Shown: in pieces, positions 6,560 through 13,376 of the stretch
Layout: each line of letters begins with the position of its first letter
How positions within the stretch are numbered: the first letter of the stretch is position 1
From: Candidatus Altimarinota bacterium
GTDB taxonomy: Bacteria > Patescibacteriota > Gracilibacteria > Absconditabacterales > Absconditicoccaceae
Assembly (NCBI GenBank): GCA_027062165.1
Contig: JAMOTU010000011.1
Location: 1 to 13,376, forward strand
Reading direction: 5' to 3'
Length of the DNA stretch: 13,376 nt
The notes under the pieces: generated by a model
What the model was told of the DNA's origin: nothing
Database searches by the model: none
What the model saw: only the letters and a program-made list of their open reading frames with translations
Translations under genes and position numbers: made by a program

Positions 6560-8293
6560 ATCAGCCAAAGCCTCTCCTCTTTTATCAATAGATTCAAAAC
6601 TCCATTTATCATCTATTAAATAATTTTGAATCTCTTTTGGTAATTTTAATAAAGAATGTTGATAATCTTTTTTCTCATTATTTGAATTTTTAAAATTAAA
6701 TGACCTATTCTTAATATATTGATTTATATCTTTTTCCAATACCGTTAAATTACCAATTTTGTTTACATAAATATTAAATCTGTCATCTATTTCATCGCTA
6801 TTATAAATATGAGGCCAATCTATTGAATTTGGTTTTTTGGGAAGGATGTGTTCTAAATGTTGGGTAGGTGATTGGTCTAAAACTCTTATTCCTTGACCTT
6901 TTGATAAATAATCTTCAATTTTTTTAATTACGTAAAACCCTAATTTATTTGTACCTGGTCTAAAATCTACAAAAGCGGTTTTAAAATCGCTATCACTCGC
7001 TTCTTCTCTAAATTTTTCATATACTCTTTTTAAATCAATTTCTTCTCTTCTTAATTTTACAGATAAATCAGAAATTAACTTTACCAAAGTATCGGCAGAT
7101 TTATTTAAAACCGTTTTATATCTAAAAGCAAAATTAACGCTTTTAATTACCAATTCTTCAAATTCTTCGGAAGTAGTTTTATTTGCACCTGCTAATAAAA
7201 TAGGATAAATTCTTTTGATATTTAAAAAGTTATTTAATTCGTCTAATGTTTCTATTACTTTTTTAGTAAATTTTTTATCCTCACTTTTGTTAAAACTTGC
7301 AATTTTTAAGTAGTTTATATAATCGGCTTCTATTGATTTTGCGTAATCAATAGCTTTTTTATCATTCAATAATTTTTTAACTTCATTAAATAAATTACTT
7401 TGAGGAATATATCTAAAATTAGACCAAAACGAATTAATTAAAAAGTCAGTAACATCTGCTTTTTCATATTGAGTAATTTCTTCAATCATAGAAGACCATA
7501 TCTTTAATACTTCATCAAAACTATTTTGGTCAGTAGCTACTTTTAACAACTCATTTTTTATTAAATTAGCCGCACTTAATTCTCTTCCTCTTGCATTTAA
7601 TGTTTCAAAAACAATATAAGCAACTCCCGGCTGTTGGACGACAATTTCAATTGCTACCATCATAGTTTGGACTGCTTCAACATACTTTAATAATCTTTCA
7701 AAGACTTTATCCTTTAGATTATTCTCAATATGCATATAAATTTTTTTAAAAGCATTAAAAAGATTTACATCTACATCTCTTTTGTTATGTAAATTATAAA
7801 TTTCGCTAATTTCTTCAATATTTTCCGCTTTTAAAATTTTATTAAAAAACTCGTTTGTCCTACCTAATGTTAGTCTAGTTTCTATCGCTTGCCCCGGTCT
7901 ACTTTTGTAAATATATTCGTTTGTCCTTGCAACAATTATATTATATTCATCCGGATTATTTAAATACTTTTTTGCCAACAATCTAATTGCGTTGAAATAT
8001 AACATAGTTGTAGTAATTCTTTGTTGACCATCAATTATCTCAAAACTTTTATCATCTTGATTTTCTATAAATACAAACGAACCTAAAAAATGAGGCATCG
8101 CCTCTATGCTATTAAAATCTTGCGATATTAAATACTCTACATCTTCTAAAAACTCTTCAACTTCTTCATCTTGCCAAGAATAATCCCTTTGATGTGGTGG
8201 TATCGTAAGAGTAAGATTTGTAATTAACTCAATTAATTTTTTTACTTTTGCATCTACAAATTTTGTCTCATTATAATTCAATCCACCTTTCAT
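6533..8293 (-). CDS. DUF262-DUF1524 protein, GmrSD/SspE-type nuclease
   Basis: The 586-residue protein has both hallmark domains of this defense family. The N-terminal DUF262 (ParB/Srx-like, NTP-hydrolysing in GmrS and SspE) shows IPPHQRDYSW (31-40) and the IIDGQQR motif (86-92). The C-terminal DUF1524 HNH-type nuclease shows LEHILP (His482), NKIGNLTVL (511-519), INQYIKN and the closing W..ESIDKRGEALADLAV pattern. Relatives cut modified phage DNA (GmrSD, glucosyl-hydroxymethylcytosine) or nick unmodified DNA after sensing phosphorothioate (SspE). AAGGAG overlaps the rdrB stop and the start lies 9 bp after it, so it belongs to the rdr operon. It also abuts dndE tail-to-tail. Which system it serves cannot be read from sequence. 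Family is secure; specificity is open. Confidence 0.92.
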   Translation of the reverse strand: MKGGLNYNETKFVDAKVKKLIELITNLTLTIPPHQRDYSWQDEEVEEFLEDVEYLISQDFNSIEAMPHFLGSFVFIENQDDKSFEIIDGQQRITTTMLYFNAIRLLAKKYLNNPDEYNIIVARTNEYIYKSRPGQAIETRLTLGRTNEFFNKILKAENIEEISEIYNLHNKRDVDVNLFNAFKKIYMHIENNLKDKVFERLLKYVEAVQTMMVAIEIVVQQPGVAYIVFETLNARGRELSAANLIKNELLKVATDQNSFDEVLKIWSSMIEEITQYEKADVTDFLINSFWSNFRYIPQSNLFNEVKKLLNDKKAIDYAKSIEADYINYLKIASFNKSEDKKFTKKVIETLDELNNFLNIKRIYPILLAGANKTTSEEFEELVIKSVNFAFRYKTVLNKSADTLVKLISDLSVKLRREEIDLKRVYEKFREEASDSDFKTAFVDFRPGTNKLGFYVIKKIEDYLSKGQGIRVLDQSPTQHLEHILPKKPNSIDWPHIYNSDEIDDRFNIYVNKIGNLTVLEKDINQYIKNRSFNFKNSNNEKKDYQHSLLKLPKEIQNYLIDDKWSFESIDKRGEALADLAVRVWSI

Positions 8294-8302
8294 ACTCTCT
8301 CC

Positions 8303-10612
8303 TTAAAATTTATATATTCTACTATTTCTTGCTATTTTTTCTAAATCATTTTTATCTTTTAAATACCTTGCAACATGTAAATATTCATTTCTTAAATTTG
8401 TTGCAAATATTCCCGGGTCATCAGAACAAATCACAACATCAGGTTTATTTCTCACTTCATTTAGCCATCTAAATATATGATGGGATTCATAATTTTCATA
8501 AAAGCTTATTCTTAGATTGCTTGTAGGCATAGTTTCTATTGCTATTTGTTTTAAATTAATCTCTTTAAGCATTATTTCTTGAAACTCTTTTAAAATTTTT
8601 AGATCAAAAAAATCCGTTTCAATTTCTATTATTTCATTATAGCTTTTATAACACTCAAAATCATGATACCAACGAAATAAATTCAATTCATTGCTTGAGG
8701 GGGCAAACCCTAAAATCTTTTCATATTCCAGTTCCTCTAAATCCATGCTTGCTATGCTTGACAAATCCTCTCTTAATACAATCTCTGGGTCTAATTTTCT
8801 TAAAAAATACGAATTGATAATATCATCTAAAGTTGGACTTTCACTATAAATTTCATTAAAAAATTTTCTTATATTTTTCTCTAAAATATGTATTTTATTA
8901 AAGTTTAAACCATTTTTTGTAATCAAATAATAAACAAATACTAAATTATCAAGCCATTCTCCTTTTTTAATTTTAATTTTTGAAGGTATTTTATTAAGCC
9001 AAATTTTAGGGTCTATTCCAACAGCAGTCCCATGACCTATTCTATCCTTTTCTTTCATATCTAAAAAATTAATTGCTTCAAAAATTGTCCTCATCCCGGA
9101 AATCAAATGAACAAAATCTTCACCACAATGATATGTTATTCCTAAATAGTTATTGCCTTTTAAAAAGCTTTTTTCTCTAAATCTTCTACTAATCATTCTA
9201 AAAATAGGCGCAAACACTTCAGGTGGGGCATGCAATTCATTTGCTGCAGCATCAATTCCTTTTATATAATCTTTATACCTAAAATTTTCCTCTCTATATT
9301 CATAATTATCTAAATCTAAAATTGAAATTAAATTAATTGCCTGTTTTTTTAAATCATTTCTTAATTCATAAAATCTATAAGGATAATATTCATTTGGCTT
9401 ATCCTTTTTTTTAATAAAATGAGCTACCAAACTAAAAGAGTATGATTTATCATTTTTAAATTTTTCATAATCTTTAATTATTGTATCAATTAGTCTTTTC
9501 ATTTTTACTCCATCGCTTTTAGGGGCAAATCTTCCTTCTAAATGATGAAGTTGTTTATCATAAAAAGAATTTAATTGATTAAATCTATGAGTATAAGACT
9601 TCTCACTCATCTCCCTCATCTCATTCATTGTAATATATTGAAACTGGTCAAACCCATATTGGTCTAATTGTTGAGTAAGAAGTCTTAAAAAAGTTGATTT
9701 TATTAGAAGATACAGATGAAATAGTTTTTTGTCATTTATACTCATTCCATCAAAAATTTTAAAGATCTTAAAATAAAAAAGACCTTCTAATAATAAAACA
9801 TTCTCGTTTTCATGAATCCTTTCCATTGGATGATTAACATAAGAGACAATTTTCTCATAAACTGAAAAATCATCAATTAAAGGATATATTTTTTCTAATC
9901 TTTCTTTTTTAATTTTCTCTAAATATTTTAAATGTAAATAATCTCTAATATTTCTTGCAAACAGCAAATATTTAAAAAATCTCTTTTCATCTAAATTTAT
10001 ATCAATTTGATGAAAAAGTCTTTTTACGTATTTATTTGAAAATCCCTTTTCTAAGTCTTTATAAAACTCATAAGGCTTCTTTAATACATCAATCCAAACC
10101 TTATCACTTTCAGTTGTTCCATTTAAGTGAATGTGAAGTTCGCAAATATTTTCTACAATCTCACTCTCTACAAAAGCATCATAATAAGCTAACAATAAAG
10201 AATGTTTATCTCTAAAATAATCAAAAAAAACTCCCTCATCCATTCCTTGTTTATAAAAAAAGTAACTAATTGGAAGAAGAGGAGATATAAAAGTAATAAT
10301 ATTTTGCCACTCTTCAAATAATTCAGGTGATTTTATCCATAAATTATTAAATTTCCATTCAAAAAAATCAGATAAATTATCAAGTCCTTTTATAAAAAAA
10401 TTTTCAAAATTATTAAAATCTTCTAAATACGGAGAATAGATATAATCTGGATAATCTTTTCTAATTCTCCTGCATTCAAGCATTAAAATTTCTTTTATTT
10501 TATCATCATTAACACTATCAAAATTTTTAATATATTCATTCATAATCCATTTAGAAGAAAAAAAAATAACAAAAGGATAAGAGTCAAGAGAAATCTGAGA
10601 AAAAGAAATCAT
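8303..10612 (-). CDS. rdrB: RdrB, RADAR adenosine-deaminase-family effector
   Basis: The 769-residue protein holds an adenosine deaminase active site in expected order but widely spread by insertions: HIHLNG (His160, His162, metal ligands), ITYHCGED (His495, catalytic Glu498), RIGHG (His527), PTSN (696-699) and CSDDPG (Asp731-Asp732). Ordinary deaminases are about 330-350 residues, so the doubled length, with about 330 residues between the first two motifs, fits RdrB. RdrB deaminates adenosine in RNA and/or (d)ATP as the effector of the RADAR anti-phage system and assembles with RdrA. The first ATG has AAGG upstream and lies 3 bp after the rdrA stop; an internal ATG at codon 24 has a poorer site. 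All catalytic residues are present. rdrA next to it supports the call. Confidence 0.9.
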   Translation of the reverse strand: MISFSQISLDSYPFVIFFSSKWIMNEYIKNFDSVNDDKIKEILMLECRRIRKDYPDYIYSPYLEDFNNFENFFIKGLDNLSDFFEWKFNNLWIKSPELFEEWQNIITFISPLLPISYFFYKQGMDEGVFFDYFRDKHSLLLAYYDAFVESEIVENICELHIHLNGTTESDKVWIDVLKKPYEFYKDLEKGFSNKYVKRLFHQIDINLDEKRFFKYLLFARNIRDYLHLKYLEKIKKERLEKIYPLIDDFSVYEKIVSYVNHPMERIHENENVLLLEGLFYFKIFKIFDGMSINDKKLFHLYLLIKSTFLRLLTQQLDQYGFDQFQYITMNEMREMSEKSYTHRFNQLNSFYDKQLHHLEGRFAPKSDGVKMKRLIDTIIKDYEKFKNDKSYSFSLVAHFIKKKDKPNEYYPYRFYELRNDLKKQAINLISILDLDNYEYREENFRYKDYIKGIDAAANELHAPPEVFAPIFRMISRRFREKSFLKGNNYLGITYHCGEDFVHLISGMRTIFEAINFLDMKEKDRIGHGTAVGIDPKIWLNKIPSKIKIKKGEWLDNLVFVYYLITKNGLNFNKIHILEKNIRKFFNEIYSESPTLDDIINSYFLRKLDPEIVLREDLSSIASMDLEELEYEKILGFAPSSNELNLFRWYHDFECYKSYNEIIEIETDFFDLKILKEFQEIMLKEINLKQIAIETMPTSNLRISFYENYESHHIFRWLNEVRNKPDVVICSDDPGIFATNLRNEYLHVARYLKDKNDLEKIARNSRIYKF

Positions 10613-10615
10613 TTT

Positions 10616-13207
10616 TTAGCCTTGAATCAATATGATTTTATCTAAATTACTTTCTTTTTCTCTTAAATAAGAATTAAAAATTGGGCAATTATAAAATATT
10701 CCAATTATACATTTTTTCTTATCATTATATAATTTGTCTAAATTGTAATCTAATTCTTTTAAACTTTTTATAGATGAAATTTGTTTTATTGTCTTTTCTT
10801 TTTTATCCAATAAATACAAACTAACTAATTCATTTATAAAAATTGATAAAGTGACTTTAATATAGTCTGACACAGTTATACAACAAGATTTTTTTAAAGT
10901 TTCAATTTTTTTATAAAAGTTATAAAAAAACTTACTACTTTCAATAATATGAAATTTTTTTCTAAATTCATCTAAAATATCACTATTTTCTTGATACCAG
11001 TAAATTATTTCCTCTATAAAATCATTAAAACTATCGCCGTTTATTTCTAAAGTCTCATCTTCATTTTCAGTTTCTTCTTCATCACTTAATAGGTCAGATA
11101 TAATTATCCAATTAGTATCATTTAAATATATATATAATTTATTTTTGATTTCAGTTTTAATATTTAATATGTCTTTTTGTTCATCGTTTTTGACTTTGGT
11201 ATTTGGTGTATGTTTTTTTTCATAATTTTCAAAACAGCTTAGCACATCTATAAATAAAGCAATTATTTTTAAAGGTGAAACAAAATAATCAACTTGAGTA
11301 CCTTTTATATTTTTTACTCCAAAAATAGGCAATTTATCTTTAAAATTTGTCAATTCGTTAACATCAAAAAGTTTAGCTTTAATAGTTTCTATATTATTTT
11401 TAATGCTATCATCTAAATATTTTGCCATATTATTTAATTCTAATTTTATATTTTTACTTATTTTCTCTTTACTTTTCAAAGCTTTAATATTTTCTTCATA
11501 TTTATCAATTATTTCTAATAATTCTTCTTTTTTAGAATCATTAAATTTTTGTTTAATGTATTTTCTTAAAACTTTTATATTTATTTTATTTTTGTTTTTA
11601 TAAATTTGGATTGCAAGATTTGTTTTCAATCCTTGATTAATAATTATCTTTAAACTATTTTTTAATCTATTATGTAGCAATAAATATTTATTTATTGCTA
11701 ATAAATTTACATTATCTTGAAAGTTCTGATTATTTTTTAAAATTAATAGCTTATCTAATAAATAAAATTGTAAAGAAACTTTTATTCCATATTCTAATTT
11801 ATTATATAAATAATCTTGCAAATTTAAAAATTGAGGTACTATAATCAAAGCTAAATTTAAATCTGTATTAATATAATTAGGCTTAAACTCTTTTATATCT
11901 TCAAAAGTTATTAAATTTATAAATTTATTTGTAAATTCATCTAAAACATAATCAGTTTTAATAATTTCAAAAAATTCATTCGTTATACCTAAATTAAAAA
12001 AATTATCTATAAAGATATCTTTATTTGCTTCCAAAAAGGCTCTAGTATTTTCATTTTTTATATATAATTTTGCAAAATATAACCATTGAAAAATTGTTCT
12101 CAAAGGCAATTTAGTAATTATATTGATATATTCTGGATAATTTATTTTGTAAAATGTATTAAAAATATTTTCTATGAATTGTTTTAACTGTATTTTTTTA
12201 TTTTTATCTTCAACAAAAATGTTCTTTTTTTTATAAATTAAATAATAATAAAGTTTATGAAGATTTATCATATTAATCGGTTGTATAACTTTCATTAAAT
12301 ATTGTTGAGTTAATTCATTTAATTGATTTTCATAATTATTTAATCTTTCAATGTAAGATTTATTTAAGTATTTATTTAAATTATTATAAAATTCTACCAA
12401 GTTGGTAAATAATTTACTTTTTTTATTCCTTACTAAATTCTCATATAACTCAAAATTTCCAGCCATAATAGGAATAATTTGAGGAGTTGTAATATATTTC
12501 CTCAAAACCTCTAAAACATCCCAACCTTTTGAAAAGTCAGTATCAATATCATCTATAAAAAGCAAAAAAGCATTTTTTTTATTATCTTTATCACTTAAAA
12601 TTTCTAAACTTTCATAGACAAATTTATGAAACTTCCACTCTAAATTTCTCCCAGCCTTAGCCATACTAAGACCTTTTGCCATTACTAAAGCACTATCATC
12701 CCACAAATCTTGTGCATAAGGGTTACTGCCCACTCCATCAAGTTGATTAAGTCCTTTTGCTAACTCCTCTAATGACTCTTTCCATTTTTTAAATTTGTCA
12801 TCATATTTTTTACCCCTGCATTTATCATTAAATTTTTCATAAACTTTTTCTTCTATCATAGAAATCAAAAGAATAAAAACATGCTGTTTTGTAGAAATTA
12901 AGGTTGGGTCTAAAATTCCTAATACTTCAACTTCATTACTATTTTCATATTCTTTTTTTATACTTAACATAAAACTTGTCTTACCAGCACCTCTTTCACC
13001 ATTAATTGTAATAGTATTATGAATTCTGTTATTTATTAAGTCCTCTTTATTACGAGGATTATAATTTTTTGCTTTATCAAGATTTTGGTTAATTAAATCT
13101 ACTACTCTATTAAAAGCATCCTTATGAATAATGTTTTCTACATTAAACGCTTTAGTTTGAATTCCTTCTTCAATTTTTATAATTATCTCATTTTTATTCA
13201 TTTTCAT
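10616..13207 (-). CDS. rdrA: RdrA, RADAR KAP/AAA-like P-loop ATPase
   Basis: The 863-residue protein has an N-terminal NTPase: Walker A NGERGAGKTSFM (69-80), Walker B FLLFIDDID (214-222) and a following IIPIMAGNFELYENL sensor-like strand (244-258). The remaining 600 residues are helical, Lys/Asn/Ile-rich and unlike other families I know, with an acidic EEETENEDETLE patch in the C-terminal third. In RADAR, RdrA forms an ATPase ring that works with the RdrB deaminase; size and gene order match. The first of two close ATGs (MKMNK) was chosen because AGGAG lies five bases before it. The gap to rdrB is 3 bp. On its own the ATPase would be only a KAP-like/AAA protein. The adjacent giant deaminase makes RdrA the best call. 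Confidence 0.87.
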   Translation of the reverse strand: MKMNKNEIIIKIEEGIQTKAFNVENIIHKDAFNRVVDLINQNLDKAKNYNPRNKEDLINNRIHNTITINGERGAGKTSFMLSIKKEYENSNEVEVLGILDPTLISTKQHVFILLISMIEEKVYEKFNDKCRGKKYDDKFKKWKESLEELAKGLNQLDGVGSNPYAQDLWDDSALVMAKGLSMAKAGRNLEWKFHKFVYESLEILSDKDNKKNAFLLFIDDIDTDFSKGWDVLEVLRKYITTPQIIPIMAGNFELYENLVRNKKSKLFTNLVEFYNNLNKYLNKSYIERLNNYENQLNELTQQYLMKVIQPINMINLHKLYYYLIYKKKNIFVEDKNKKIQLKQFIENIFNTFYKINYPEYINIITKLPLRTIFQWLYFAKLYIKNENTRAFLEANKDIFIDNFFNLGITNEFFEIIKTDYVLDEFTNKFINLITFEDIKEFKPNYINTDLNLALIIVPQFLNLQDYLYNKLEYGIKVSLQFYLLDKLLILKNNQNFQDNVNLLAINKYLLLHNRLKNSLKIIINQGLKTNLAIQIYKNKNKINIKVLRKYIKQKFNDSKKEELLEIIDKYEENIKALKSKEKISKNIKLELNNMAKYLDDSIKNNIETIKAKLFDVNELTNFKDKLPIFGVKNIKGTQVDYFVSPLKIIALFIDVLSCFENYEKKHTPNTKVKNDEQKDILNIKTEIKNKLYIYLNDTNWIIISDLLSDEEETENEDETLEINGDSFNDFIEEIIYWYQENSDILDEFRKKFHIIESSKFFYNFYKKIETLKKSCCITVSDYIKVTLSIFINELVSLYLLDKKEKTIKQISSIKSLKELDYNLDKLYNDKKKCIIGIFYNCPIFNSYLREKESNLDKIILIQG

Positions 13208-13225
13208 CTTTTCTCCTTTTCGAAT

Positions 13226-13376
13226 TTATTTCCTCTTAATCCATACAGGATTACTTCTACTTGGAAAAATTTCAATTTCAGTTGAGAGTATATCTCCTAC
13301 TATAAATTTATTCCAATCCACTTTAATTTTAGGCAATAATTTTATAAATTCTTCTATTTTTATTTCATTGGATGGG
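13226..13376 (-). CDS. C-terminal end of an unidentified protein upstream of rdrA (partial)
   Basis: On the minus strand an open frame enters from the window edge and runs for 49 codons (PSNEIKIEEF at the edge, FPSRSNPVWIKRK at the end) to a TAA at 13226-13228. The other two frames are closed early. The stop lies 17 bp before the rdrA ATG, so the gene is probably co-transcribed with rdrA-rdrB and the DUF262-DUF1524 gene. Too little is visible to assign a family. The residues look like a soluble beta-rich C-terminus, with no membrane segment. The operon promoter must lie beyond the window. Confidence 0.65.
   Translation of the reverse strand, partial: PSNEIKIEEFIKLLPKIKVDWNKFIVGDILSTEIEIFPSRSNPVWIKRK

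Noticed and set aside
8248..8472. 74-codon plus-strand frame across the start of the DUF262-DUF1524 gene and the end of rdrB
   Set aside because: It is antisense to two well-supported genes; its Leu/Tyr/Phe/His-rich composition is an artefact of AT-rich antisense reading.
8303..10612. Reading the deaminase gene as an ordinary housekeeping adenosine deaminase
   Set aside because: It is more than twice the normal length and is co-transcribed with a large P-loop ATPase, which fits RdrB and not purine salvage.
11403..11603. 66-codon plus-strand hydrophobic frame inside rdrA
   Set aside because: It is antisense to the Lys/Asn-rich helical part of rdrA and shows no independent signals.

Overview
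This is a very AT-rich, gene-dense stretch whose proteins are rich in Lys, Ile, Glu and Asn. Arginine is almost always AGA and Shine-Dalgarno sequences are clear (for example AAGGAG and GGAGG). The style suggests a low-GC bacterium, perhaps Campylobacterota such as a Nautiliales relative. Fusobacteria, Aquificota or a low-GC Firmicute cannot be excluded, because no phylogenetic marker gene is present. I see no tRNA, rRNA or CRISPR array.

Positions 1-1690 are a nested insertion-sequence scar. An IS630-type DDE transposase gene, whose 5' end lies outside the window, is split by a complete 1328-bp IS256-family element (192-1519) with terminal inverted repeats and a 9-bp target duplication (AATCCACAG). 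The IS256 transposase itself carries two frameshifts.

Positions 1691-2994 hold a possible 50-residue ORF, an intact calcineurin-like metallophosphoesterase and, convergent to it, a 72-residue XRE-type helix-turn-helix regulator started by TTG.

Positions 2995-6559 hold a divergent control region (extended -10 box plus a 12-bp perfect palindrome), followed by the translationally overlapped operon dndC-dndD-dndE for DNA phosphorothioate modification. No dndB, dndA or dndFGH is present in the window.

Positions 6533-13376, on the opposite strand, read from right to left as an unidentified partial gene, rdrA (KAP/AAA-like ATPase), rdrB (large adenosine-deaminase-family protein) and a DUF262-DUF1524 protein of the GmrSD/SspE type. 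Gaps between these genes are only 17, 3 and 9 bp. rdrA and rdrB together are a RADAR anti-phage system. The DUF262-DUF1524 gene ends tail-to-tail with dndE, with a 27-bp overlap.

Together this is a defense island. The most interesting feature is the DUF262-DUF1524 nuclease. By operon position it belongs to RADAR. By family and by its place beside dndCDE it is a plausible phosphorothioate-responsive restriction factor replacing DndFGH. It may therefore be a new RADAR accessory, a hybrid Dnd-SspE-like module, or a link between the two systems.
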